Below are positions 34,001 through 43,875 of a DNA stretch of 64,000 nucleotides, piece by piece (the first letter of the stretch is position 1; each line of letters opens with the position of its first letter). The notes beneath the pieces were generated by a model. That model had not been told where the DNA came from and made no database searches. It saw nothing but the letters and a program-made list of their open reading frames with translations. Origin of the DNA: Linyphia triangularis (lineage: Eukaryota > Arthropoda > Arachnida > Araneae > Linyphiidae). The position numbers and the translations under genes are program-made. Location: the NCBI GenBank assembly GCA_963978545.1, contig OZ021730.1:8749796-8813795 (forward strand), written 5' to 3'.

Positions 34001-34344
34001 ATGCACAGACAGCTAACAAGCTGCGTTCGTTTCAGCCCTTAATTTTCGGATTCGCGCCCATCCAGCAATCCCGGAAAAGGGAAGTGCTCCTGACACGCCT
34101 TAGAATTGGTCACACTCGTTTTACCCATGTGCATCTTTTGCTGGCAGAAGATGCCCCCACATGTAATACCTGTGGAGTTATATTTTCAGTTTTTCATGTT
34201 TTAAATGAATGTCGATCTTTTAATACGTCGAGACAGGAGTATTTTAATACCAATCATCCTCCACTTTCATCTATTTTATGTTCACCTCCTCACAACAATC
34301 TTTTCAAATTTTTATTCGCCATTGGATTTTACCACCTCATTTAA
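31100..34344 (+). pseudogene. X-like LINE ORF2 (endonuclease-RT-RNase H), X1
   Basis: Endonuclease: VFVW at 31161, then a 15-bp inverted segment creating a TAA, then NKIEEFKNFLEENNIDIGIV, AETHGK (Glu), IIAGDFNGKHTEWG (Asp). RT from about 32270: HKAPGKDNITYNML, LFPKPGKDPAMTASYRPISL, MLMLDVAKAFDRV (Asp), VPQGSILGPTLYLLY. The active-site box reads FYTYDTAI where FADDTAI is expected, so one catalytic Asp is lost. RNase H: IIYTDSKSCLDAL, WIPGHVGIMGNERADS; the N-terminal RNase H motif with the first Asp and Glu is mostly deleted around 33640-33700. C-terminal LTRLRIGHTRFTHVHLL and a CNTCG...H...C cluster are intact. Several frameshifts (31655, 31830, 32270, 33060, 33350, 33760). Confidence 0.85.
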
Positions 34345-34435
34345 ATATTTGCGTCATCTTATCTTTGATTTTTTAATTTTTAAATATTAACAATGATTTA
34401 CTTTTAATGTATTTTAAAACTGATTGACGATTGGT

Positions 34436-34469
34436 TGGCGCAGTATGGCCCATGTGTTGCCCTTGCGCC
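34436..34469 (+). promoter_or_regulatory. 3'-terminal LINE hairpin, X1
   Basis: TGGCGCA and TTGCGCC close a stem over ATGGCCCATGTGTTGCC, followed by the AACC-type tail. The same motif ends J1, J2, JA, JB, JC, JD, the 14.65 kb X fragment and the SINE. By analogy with stringent-type LINEs it is the likely RT recognition site. Confidence 0.65.
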
Positions 34470-34495
34470 GTTAAACTCCACTCAACCAACCATCG

Positions 34496-34640
34496 TGACC
34501 TTAAAATTGAACCCATAGCAGAATACATTTCTAAAATCAATATTTCATTCTGTAAAAAGGCCATGTTGGAAGACGATGGAAATGAATTCAAAAACATCTT
34601 TGCATACGAAGTACTTAGAGATGATTATAGGTGAAGACCC
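34496..34640 (+). other. Orphan open frame, possible exon fragment
   Basis: Just beyond the X1 tail is a 45-codon frame (RDLKIEPIAEYISKINISFC, ending AYEVLRDDYR), followed by GTGAAG, a donor-like site at 34631. The amino-acid composition looks coding. I do not recognise it. It could be a host exon interrupted by X1 or a piece of another repeat. Confidence 0.28.
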
Positions 34641-35841
34641 TTCGCAGCATTTGCTCTTTCAGATTAGTACAAACTCATAGTACTAATCATTTATCCCCAG
34701 TTTCCAACAATCCGTATAAGCCACATAGTGGGGGAAGCGGATGGAGGCTGAAGTGATTAGTAATTTCCCACCTTATTAGGAGCCAAAGCCCTCCAATCAA
34801 CCCGTGGAAGGTTCCCTCTTGAAGGGAAAGGGAAGCGGGTGGAGGTGTAACTTAGTTCTATATAGTACCTATTTTTTTGTAATAACATTTAGCAATTCAT
34901 AAGAAGAGCTACATTTATCTTATACTCTCTTCTTTCTCTTATATTATAGCGATTCACAAGAAAAGCTACATTTTATATACTTTTTAAATTAAAATTTTTA
35001 GCGTTTCACAAGAAAAGCTACTTCATCTTATTTATTACTTTAGCGATTCATAAGAAGAGCTACATTACTCTCAATTATTATCTTTAGATTTTGCTATGTA
35101 CTTAATGTGTAGACTTTCTGTTTCTCTCGTGTTCTATAGTTGTTTTAAAAACAACTACATTTATATTTGTTTTAAAAAAAAAATTTTGTCCGTCCACGTA
35201 TCTTGCTTTTTTATTAGTGTAACTGTTTGTTTATGTAACTCATACTATCTAAATCTCAGAATTGAAATGATTCTATCTAAATTGTTGCTTGGTGCAGCTT
35301 GAACAGCTTAACTGTTGGAGCACAGTACTCACCTCTTTTCCTTTTTCCTACTTTCTGAACGTGAGACCTGACAACCCCCAATGCCTTGAGGCAGAAATTA
35401 TACGAAAAGGTTTGGCTCCAAAGGAGCACATGTACCTTGTTAAATCCCTCATCAAAGTCAAAAAGATGTCTCTCTAGGTATAGACGATTGCTTGCTGTTT
35501 GGCTTTCAGGGAATTCATATCTTTTTAGATTTTATTGATACCCAGGAGTTAACATTCTTGATCTGTTGCTGCCTTGAAGTAGATGTTTTGAAGTAGATGT
35601 TTTGAAGATCCCTGACCTGGTGTTTCTTGAAGTGTTCTGGTGACTGACCGGAACGGTACCTATTAAATTATTTAACTAGTACCCTCACAAAATCCTGATT
35701 TTCGCTAATGGTGTTGGGCTCTAAAGCGTTACTTTGTTAATTGCTTAGACCAGGCCATTAGTACTCACCTATTTCCTTGTAAGTAGGATTAGGTTGAGTT
35801 TCCTTCTAATCGGGTACCACCTTGCCTAACCAAAATTTTCC
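34641..35841 (+). promoter_or_regulatory. Probable 5' UTR of X-like LINE X2, with subrepeats
   Basis: GC-rich leader repeats (GGGGGAAGCGGATGGAGG at about 34731 and GGGAAGCGGGTGGAGG at about 34830) are followed by four spaced copies of a 26-bp motif (about 34890, 34950, 35000, 35040). No supported gene. Placement as the X2 leader is inferred because the ORF1 of X2 follows on the same strand; the exact 5' end is not defined. Confidence 0.4.
34890..35066 (+). repeat. Four spaced copies of an AGCGATTCACAAGAAAAGCTAC-type motif
   Basis: Copies at about 34890-34913 (AGCAATTCATAAGAAGAGCT), 34949-34972, 35000-35023 and 35041-35064, each followed by an ACATTT/ACTTC-type run and separated by AT-rich spacers of 20-40 bp. 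Such subrepeats are common in LINE 5' UTRs, where they act in promoter function; function here is inference. Confidence 0.75.
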
Positions 35842-36788
35842 TTGCAGGTCTCACTTAGCCCCCTGTTAGGATTAAATTTTATGTTAGCTATGACTGAGGT
35901 TACCCTCCCCGCTGAATTGCAGCACTCTAATTTTGAGGATCTTTTTCCGCTTTTAACTCAAATATTAGACTTAATGAAATCTAAGATTTCTACTACACAG
36001 GAGGAGTCTAAACTAAGTTCTCTTGTTTATTCCTTAGGCGGTCCCCCCGGCACCCCAAACTCATGTAATTCTGACACTACGATCCAATCAATGGACTCTC
36101 CATCTCCATTAGATATTGCTGTCTCCGACCAGGAGGATTACAAAACAATTATCCCAAATAATACTATCCCTTTAGATGTCGAATATAAATATCAAAATAC
36201 TCCACTTGATGAGAATATAGAAAAACCAATAGAGGTTATCACTGGAGATACACCAAAAACCAGAAGTGGGAAACCATTCAGATCTAACACCAAACTTATT
36301 GAAGACAAATCTGACTTTAAACCCAGAAATATTGACTATGACGTACAAACTACTGGACCCCCTAATATTAGAGGTTTTCCCAGCTTACCCAAGTCAAATA
36401 ATCAAAACAATCAAATAACAGCTACCCGCAACTCCCTGAGTACTCGATAGATGGCGCCACTATGATTGTTCCAGCAGATATAGTGGAATCCGACCTTCCC
36501 ATTACAGAGGAAAGCGACCCTATAAATGGTAATCTAGATAATAATATTCCTCTCAAGGAAGATCAGATTAGATTAAATGAAAATAATCAAAATACAGCTA
36601 ACAAGAAACAAACTCACCCCTACAAAAAGAATAAACTTGTTACCCCAGTTAATATCAGGGATAAGAGATATATTTGGAAGGAGTTAACAAACATACTGCT
36701 GAACAAGGGTATTCCCACAATCAATTATATTGCAGAAATAAAGGGATTAGGTAGCTTCAATATCACCTGCAAAGATGAAAAGGTTTAC
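35842..36788 (+). pseudogene. X-like LINE ORF1, N-terminal part, X2
   Basis: The frame from about 35880 (MLAMTEVTLPAELQHSNFED) runs to 36450, then a frameshift, then 36462-36788: ITEESDPINGN... RDKRYIWKELTNILLNKGIP, IAEIKGLGSFNITCKDEKVY. The last part resembles the start of the pre-C2HC RNA-binding region of X-element-type gag proteins. The gene is cut at 36788 by the Gypsy insertion and resumes at 58656. Confidence 0.7.
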
Positions 36789-36791
36789 AGG

Positions 36792-36940
36792 AATATTTAT
36801 TATAACTTTTGTACCGCAATATTTACATGTCACGAACGTCTCAGTTCTCTTCTTTTTTCGCCCTCTGGTTCTTCGCTCCTCGCTCATGCGCACTGACACG
36901 CTCCGGGAACTTCCACTCCGCTTCGGAGCTGGCGTCCACA
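36792..36940 (-). repeat. 3' LTR of G1
   Basis: Matches 58507-58655 with only a few differences (for example ACACGCTCC versus ACTCGCTCC). In element sense it starts TGTGGACGCC and ends near AATAAATATT, which contains a possible AATAAA polyadenylation signal. The boundary is uncertain by 2-3 bp because flanking bases are similar. Confidence 0.85.
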
Positions 36941-36960
36941 ATACCCCCCCCCCCCCGGGT
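36941..36960 (-). other. Polypurine tract of G1
   Basis: On the minus strand a run of 13 G followed by TAT abuts the 3' LTR, the expected plus-strand primer position. It is unusually G-pure. Confidence 0.6.
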
Positions 36961-37070
36961 AGAGAATCGCTCCAACGTAGGGCAACTTGAAACGTACGCG
37001 GCGCCCAGCGCGGGTGGTATACTCTGGTAGCCCGGTCTTCTGTGTAATGCCATGAGGTTCCTTGGACGAC

Positions 37071-38343
37071 CTAATTGGAACCTTGAGAATAGTGTGTTCC
37101 CGGCTCAAATGTCGGTGGGTTTGCCTCAGAGTTCAGCATGTAGCAGGGCTTCACCCGATCGATGCTCACTCTCATGTCCTTGTTCCCGATCTTGAGCACC
37201 ACCACTTTATCGTGCCGCTCGATCACCTGGTAAGGCCCTGTGTAAGGAGGAGTAAGCGAGGGTCGCACAGTGTCGTCCCTCAGAAACATGTGCGAACAGG
37301 TCGCCAAGTCCTTATGAACGAAGGTACGAGGCGAACCATGACGAGAGGCTGGCACAGGTCGCAGCTGCGCCATGTACGAGCGCAGGCGGTCAACCATTGA
37401 AGTGATGTCAAGGTGGTTATCGTCCCCGGAAACCAGCATTTCACCGGGGAGGCGAAGCGGCTCCCCATATATCATTTCTGCTGCAGTTGTGTTGATGCCC
37501 TCCTTGATCGCGCTGCGAACACCGAGGAGAATCATCGGAAGGGCCTCCATCCATGACGAGTCCTTGGTGTGGCACATAAGAGAGGCTTTTAATTGCTGAT
37601 GGAAACGCTCCACCATACCGTTGGAACAGGGATGGTAACTAGTGGTGCGGGAGCGCTTGAAACCTGTGTATTTTCCAAGGTGTTTGAACAACTGCGCCTC
37701 AAACTGACGGCCTTGGTCAGTCGTTATAGACTCAGGGCATCCAAAACGGGATATCCACCCAGAAACGAAAGCAGAAGCCACCTCCTCTGCCGTTATTCCT
37801 TCCAACGGCCACGCCTCCGGCAGCGGGAAAAGCGGTCCACCGCGGTCATCAAATATCGGTAGGATTTGACTGAGGGCAAAGGACCCACCAGATCGATGTG
37901 GACATGGCGGAATCTAGCTGGTGGTAAGGCAAAGTCTTGCGGTGGTGAGAGCACATGACGTCCCACTTTCGACTGTTGGCACTGTAGGCAAGCACGGGTC
38001 CAATCACGGCAGTCGCTCTGGATGCGCGGCCATACGAAACGGGTAGATATCAACCGTGCTGTCGCCCGTGTCCCAGGGTGACTAAGTCAATATAGTGATT
38101 GGAAAACTTGTCGCTGGAGTGGTTTTGGGACGAATGGCCTTGGTTTTGCTAGCGTTGTGTCGCAAATCAACATGTCGCCGCCCGCTGATGGTTGCATGGC
38201 CTCCAATTGTAACGACGAAGCTTTAGAATTCATAAGATACTGCAGCTCAGAATCAGCCGCCTGTGCTTTGGCCATGACATCGAGATCAACTGGCAAAACG
38301 CTCAAGGAGGCGACTCGAGAGAGAGCATCAGCCACAACGTTGT
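37071..38343 (-). pseudogene. G1 pol, RNase H end and integrase
   Basis: Resumes after the LINE insertion with NVVADALSRVASL, the RNase H/integrase linker. Then FQSLY and a break at about 38087, and the HHCC-type zinc region (CLQCQQSKVGRH). The catalytic core follows: HVHIDLVGPLPS (Asp) and SITTDQGRQFEAQLF (Asp), with Glu in SNGMVERFHQQLK. After it comes GPYQVIERHDKVVVLKIG, a chromodomain-like/GPY-F C-terminus ending QGSN and stop at 37071. Frames shift at about 38087 and 37800. Together with 55729-57526 this makes the whole pol. Confidence 0.85.
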
Positions 38344-38828
38344 TGGTTGGTTGGTTGGTGTTTATTGGCACAAGGGCCACACTTGGCCATACTGCGCCAA
38401 ACGATGATTTATTGTCTAACCAAAAGGGGCCAATCTTTTAAAAACAAAAGAAATGGATAAAAATATTAGAGAAAGAACATAAAAATATAATATGATCAAT
38501 TTAAATATAATTGTAAAATCCTATTGAATGTAGGAAAGAAAAGAGATTAGGGTGTATCTGATCATTTAAAAGATCTTTTAAATGCATATTGATGCCAAAA
38601 TGAAGTCGTCTTTGATTAAGAAATAAAGGACATTCTATTAAAACATGTAAAACTGTTAAAACACATTTACAGTTAAAACAAAGAGGAGGCGGATCTGCAA
38701 AGAGAAGAAAAAGGTGTGTTGCACGGGTGTGACCTATGCGCAGTCTTGATAAAATGACTTCATGTCGACGGTTACCCGGTGATACATTTGTAAAACCTTT
38801 AATCGATGGCTGAATATAATTGAGTTTG

Positions 38829-41800
38829 TTACAGATTTCTCTGTCCCAATTTTTTTGCCACTGAGATGAAATAGCAAGTGAAGCCTTTGAAAATGATATA
38901 GCTGAGAATGAAGCTTTGATGAAATAGCTGAGATGAAGCCTTTATGTCACCAAGGGCTAGGAAGTCTGTTGATGGGATGGTCGCTGTCTTGGCAGCTCTA
39001 TCGGCTGCTTCATTTCCTGGTATTCCGGCATGACCCGGTACCCAACAAAATCCTATACGGCATCCCTTACTCAATAACAATCTACAAAGAGACTGGCACC
39101 AGTAAATGAGAGGGTGTGCTTTGAATGGTGTGTGACGTATAGCTTGGAGGCAGCTGTAAGAGTCAGTATAGATGACATGATTCTTATCTGATCTTTGGAG
39201 AATGTTTTCCAGAGCTAAACAAATGGCATGCAATTCCGATGTGAAAACGGAAGATGACGGATGAAGTCTCACAGCCAGCGTTTCATTATCAAAAACAGCA
39301 GCTGCCCCAACATGATCCAAGTTCTTCGAGCCATCAGTGTAAACAGCGGAGCAAGTTTCATATTTTTGCCTATGCTCGAAGAAGAGCTGCTGATAGATGA
39401 TATCTGCTGTTTCCGACTTTTTTAAGTAAGCAAATTTGTTCATGATAGTAATGGGTGAAGCCATCCACGGAGGGTGTAGGTTAAAATAAGGTAAAATATT
39501 AAAATCATCAAGGTTAAAATCTGATAAAAGCGAACGAGTGAGTAACCCAAATGAAGGAATGGAGTTGGGTCGATTTGCAAATAAAATCTGATGAGATGGA
39601 TACATTACTTTATTAAATGCGGGATGAAAGCGATTTGATTTGATGTTAAAATAATAGTTTAAGATCAGTTTGATTCGTCTAAAATATAGTGACAGCTCAT
39701 GACATAAAACATACAAACTCTCAACAGGAGAAGTACGGAAAGCTCCGCTGCAAATTCGCAGCGCATGGTGATGGATAGGGTCCAATACTTTTAGTATGGA
39801 TTGTCTTGCTGATCCATAGATCTGTGATCCATAGTCTAATTTAGATCGTACTAGGGCTCTATAAATTCTTAGCATTGATTGGGTATCAGCTCCCCAGGAG
39901 GTATTCGATAGTACTTTCAGTATATTTAGGATCTTTGTACATTTCTGACGTAGATTCTTGACATGAAATTTAAAGGTTAATTTAGAATCGAAAGTTAATC
40001 CCAGAAATTTAACCTCTGGCACCACGGGAATCTGTTGATTGTTAAGATAGATTTCAGGGTCTAAATGGAGACCTACTTTGCGACAGAAATGTATACATAC
40101 GGTCTTCTGGGTTGAGAAGGCAAAACCATTATTTTTAGCCCATGCTGTAATTTTATTAATGGCTAGCTGCAAATGTCGTTCAATAATACTCATGTTCGAA
40201 GATGAAATTGAAATTTGAAAGTCATCCACGAACAAAGTTCCTGAAACTGAGGGTGGTAAAATTTTAATCATTTCATCAATGGCTAAGATAAATAATAAAA
40301 CGCTCAGTACACTGCCTTGAGGAACTCCTTCCTCTTGTATAAATTCTTCAGATAAAGTAGACAAGATACGTACCCGAAACTTGCGCTTCTTCAAGAAGTT
40401 GGCTATAAAAATAGGCAAGTGTCCTCGAAGGCCAAAGTCATGAAGAACCTTTAAGATGCGGTATCTCCAGGTTCTGTCATATGCCTTTTCCATATCGAAA
40501 AAGACGCTCACTAAATGATGGCGTTGTAGAAATGCTTCACGAATTGACGTTTCGAGAAGTAAGATATTGTCTATGGTGGACCTTGATCGTCGAAATCCAC
40601 TTCAAATGGTGAAAGCAATTTGTTGGATTCAAGGAAGAAAGTTAGACGGGCGTTGACCATACGCTCCAACCATTTGCACAGGCAACTTGTGAGAGCTATG
40701 GGTCTGTAACTGGATGGGTTGCTTGGTTCTTTCCCTGGTTTTAAAATAGGGATCACAGTAGCTTCCTGCCAAGCAGTAGGAAACTTCTGTTCCGTCCAAA
40801 TGCGGTTAAAAAGGTATAAAATGTTGTATAAAGATGAGGATGATAAATAAATAAGCATGTTGTGATGAATGTTATCTGGTCCAGCAGATGTAGGATGAGA
40901 TCGATGCAATGCAGTCATCAATTCATCAAATGTAAAAGGTGAATTATATGGTTCTGTACAGGAATGATTAAAATTTAAAATCTTCTGCTCTTCACGGTTT
41001 TTAGTGAGGATAAAATCGGGTGAGTAGCTAGAAGAGCTCGACACCGCTGCAAATTTAGCACCAAAGCAGTCGGCGACGTCTTTTAAACCAGAAAATAAAT
41101 TTCCATTGGAATTTAAAATTGGGGTGGAACTTGGTTTATAACTGCCTGTAATTTTCTTTATTTTATTCCATACCACCTTGCTAGAAGTTTTTGTGGTAAT
41201 GGTTGAAAAATAGGAACTCCAGGACTTAATTTGACTTATTCGTCGAACTCTACGGGCCTCTGCTCTAGCTCGTTTAAAGATGATAAGGTTTTCGGTCGTC
41301 GGGTACCGACGAAAAGTCCCCCAAGCTTTCTTTTGAGATTTCAGTGTTCCTTTACACTCATCGTTCCACCATGGTTTGGAAAATTTTAAATGACCTGTTT
41401 TTGTCTTTGGAATGCAGACATCAGCTGCTGTAATAATGGTTTCAGAGACAAGTCCCACTGCCTCATTTAAGTTCTCGACTGAGACCATCTCTAGGGTGAT
41501 CTCAGACAGAGAAGTGAAACTCGTCCAATCAGCTAAGTTGAATTTGAAGCGAGGCATCCTTGGGGTAGGTACTGAACAGCTCCCAGAAGAGATGGAGATA
41601 GGGGAGTGATCACTTCCAAAGGGATCGTCACCTGCTTGAAATTCCCAAGATGATAACAGGGGAGGCGAGCAAAGCGCAAGGTCGATTGCATGAAATGTTC
41701 TGCTTGGAAAGTGAAAATATGTATTAGAACCGTCATTAAGAACACAAACATTGCTTTTCAAAATAACACGTTCTAATACTGTCCCACGTCTGTTGGTGTC

Positions 41801-42099
41801 TGGGCTGCTCCAGAGTGGGTGGTGTCCATTAAAATCTCCAAGGATGATAAAAGGAGGTGGTAACTGATCTATCAATTGTTCGAGATCAGATTATCTGATT
41901 GTCTGGTTAGGTGGAAGATATACAGTACACACGGTTATAAGGGCACGTAAGTGGATCCGTATAGCGATAGCCTGGAGGGTTGTGCGAAGTGAGATTGTCT
42001 GGGAGGCATAGTTTTGTGCAACCAAGACAGCAACGCCTCCACAGCTCCGAGCTCCATCTAAAAGGTCTTTTCGGATTACTTGGTATCCCTTTAATCGAG
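38829..42099 (-). pseudogene. JA ORF2, main part (endonuclease to RNase H)
   Basis: From 42099 the frame continues the endonuclease (RKDLLDGARSCGGVAVLVAQ, LPPPFIILGDFNGHHPLW, GSDHSPISIS). It includes a TAA near 41890. RT: PILKPGKEPSNPSSYRPIAL, then a one-base frameshift near 40605 at SPF, then FFDMEKAYDRTWRY, GVPQGSVLSVLLF, and LFVDDFQIS (catalytic Asp pair). RNase H: AVYTDGSKNLDHVGAAAV, FTSELHAICLAL, IYTDSYSCLQAI, WVPGHAGIPGNEAADRA. A local duplication at about 38880-38945 (GAAGCCTTT and ATAGCTGAGA repeated) shifts the frame near the end. The first 43 codons lie beyond the JB insertion at 47918-47789. Confidence 0.88.
42087..42099. repeat. Target-site duplication of JB, left copy
   Basis: CCCTTTAATCGAG, repeated exactly at 47776-47788. 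JA ORF2 reads through it in frame on the minus strand (TRLKG), which confirms the insertion point. Confidence 0.95.
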
Positions 42100-42732
42100 C
42101 CCCTCAGGGGATTTACTTTCTATAAGTAAATACGGGCTTCACAACCCCGGGGCACCCCAGTGATCTATCCCTCCTTCTGTTTTACCTTCTCGTTTTGGTT
42201 TTGTATGTATAGTTTGGCTTCCCTTCCTTCCCTCATTGTGGTTACCTCTTCTGAGGTGAGGGCTCCCCTTGAGAAGCTTTGCGCCGCTCTGTTGCCATCA
42301 GCTTCTCTCGGGGATTATATCACCCACGTGTTTGCCGTGCGTGGAGACCCGTGTCCCTGGAAAGGGGGATCCTGGTAGTTGAGGGACGACACACTGTCCC
42401 AATACACTACTTTGGCCCTTGCTTCAGATAAACGGGAGGTACACATTGGTCCCGTGTGTATCAATCGGCTGGTCGTCCGACTTCGTCGGCGGCTAGGGAT
42501 CAAGCGTACGACTCGTCTGCTGGGAATCTCGTTAAGGGTGGAGACTTCTACAGGGACGAGTCGGTCGCGTATAGGTGCTGGATAACCCGGTAGTGGCATA
42601 CCGTGCGCAATAGTTGAGTTCTCGTTTTCCTTTTTTTCATTATTTTTGTTGCTTGCCGGTATACACTATCCCCAATAGCGTGGACTCCATGGTGGGTGGG
42701 ATTCTAGTACCCGAATCTTTTTACCTATTATT
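42100..42732 (+). promoter_or_regulatory. 5' UTR of JB with terminal double hairpin
   Basis: CCCCTCAGGGG (42100-42110) and TTTACTT/AAGTAAA around TCTAT (42112-42130) form two perfect small hairpins at the transcript start. Frames of 60-95 codons are open on both strands in 42160-42600 and are conserved in JC and J3. They start at non-ATG codons on the sense strand, so translation is doubtful. Confidence 0.65.
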
Positions 42733-43875
42733 ATGGAAACTACAGCTTCTTTTTCTTCTCTTCCTAGTGAGGAGCAACATTGTTCTGACTCTATGATTCA
42801 AATTCGTGCAAAATTCTTCATTGTACATCGCCAGGAGGGCTCCTTTGAGAAGGTCTCTCCATTCCTTATAGAAAAGACACTAAAATCGTTGGTTGGTGAT
42901 ACGGCTTCAGTTAAAAAACTGAGGTCCGGGGATTTACTTGTTGAAGTTCGAAACCACCAACAAGCTAAGAACATTCTAAAGATTGAAAATTTCGGTTCAC
43001 TTCCGGTTACTGTGAAGGAACATGGTTCCCTTAACAAATCTCGCGGTGTTGTGTCTGAATCAGACTTATACCATACAGCGGAGGACGAGATACTTGATCA
43101 CCTGCGTGATCAGCATGTTTCAGCCGTCCACCGCATTACAATACGCCGAGATGGGAACATAATACCTACTAAACATCTAATTGTCACTTTTGATTTACCC
43201 ACTTTGCCGTCTCATGTGAAGGCGGGGTACCTGAATTGCCATGTCCATCCGTATATTCCGAACCCACTTCACTGTTTCAAGTGCCAGAAATTTGGCCACT
43301 CTCAAGCAGCGTGTCGTGGGGAAACGGAAACATGCGCGCGTTGTGCAGGTACTGGACATGACAGTGCTAATTGCAAAGCACCCGAGAAGTGTGTCAATTG
43401 CAATGGCACCCATCCGTCATACTCTCGATCATGTCCACAGTGGGTAAAAGAAAAAGAAATACAGACCGTGCGTGTGAACCAGAATTTATCATACTTTGAT
43501 GCTAGGAGACTAGTTGATTCTAGGACCCCTAAAACTGGTGTTGCTTACGCTGATGTTTGTAAAAAAACTTTCAGCAGTAAAAGCACCCAAACGGAAATCC
43601 CTATATCACCTCTTGTTAAGTTGCCTCCAAAGTCATCTGTAGAGGTAACAAAACGAACAACGATTGTTAAAAAATCAATTGCTAAATCGAAAGCTTTACA
43701 AACAATAAAATTAAAATCTGCCAAAGGGGGACTTTCTCGAGAGAGGCCGTCTAACCCTTTCAACATTCTTCGTTCTTTTAAGGATACGGATGTGGTGAAA
43801 CTTCACCCATCCGATGAGGACGAAGATATCAGTGAAGAGTCCGACCCTCCTTTAAAATTTTCACTTAATAGTTAA
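42733..43875 (+). CDS. JB ORF1, CCHC nucleic-acid-binding protein
   Basis: 380 codons, intact. The start at METTASFS follows the UTR directly. After a Ser-rich N-terminus comes a conserved RNA-binding region (FFIVHRQEGSFEKVSPFLIE, VKKLRSGDLLVEVRN, RITIRRDGN). Then three zinc knuckles follow the PYIPNPLHCFKC motif: CFKCQKFGHSQAAC, CARCAGTGHDSANC, CVNCNGTHPSYSRSC. The basic/acidic C-terminus ends DPPLKFSLNS. In Jockey elements this protein binds the element RNA and forms particles with ORF2 protein. Its stop overlaps the ORF2 start (TAATG at 43873-43877), suggesting coupled translation of ORF2. Confidence 0.93.
   Translation: METTASFSSLPSEEQHCSDSMIQIRAKFFIVHRQEGSFEKVSPFLIEKTLKSLVGDTASVKKLRSGDLLVEVRNHQQAKNILKIENFGSLPVTVKEHGSLNKSRGVVSESDLYHTAEDEILDHLRDQHVSAVHRITIRRDGNIIPTKHLIVTFDLPTLPSHVKAGYLNCHVHPYIPNPLHCFKCQKFGHSQAACRGETETCARCAGTGHDSANCKAPEKCVNCNGTHPSYSRSCPQWVKEKEIQTVRVNQNLSYFDARRLVDSRTPKTGVAYADVCKKTFSSKSTQTEIPISPLVKLPPKSSVEVTKRTTIVKKSIAKSKALQTIKLKSAKGGLSRERPSNPFNILRSFKDTDVVKLHPSDEDEDISEESDPPLKFSLNS

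Larger units (their letters stand above)
30975..34491 (+). mobile_element. X-element-like LINE X1, 5'-truncated
   Basis: It runs from an uncertain 5' break next to J3 (about 30975-31100) through endonuclease, RT and RNase H regions to the 3' hairpin GGCGCAGTATGGCCC...TTGCGCC (34436-34469) and CTCAACCAACC end at 34491. ORF1 is absent. The family is related to, but clearly distinct from, the J-type elements. Confidence 0.83.

Noticed and set aside
34890..35066. CRISPR-like array
   Set aside because: The repeats are imperfect, the spacers AT-rich and unequal, and the context is a eukaryotic LINE leader.
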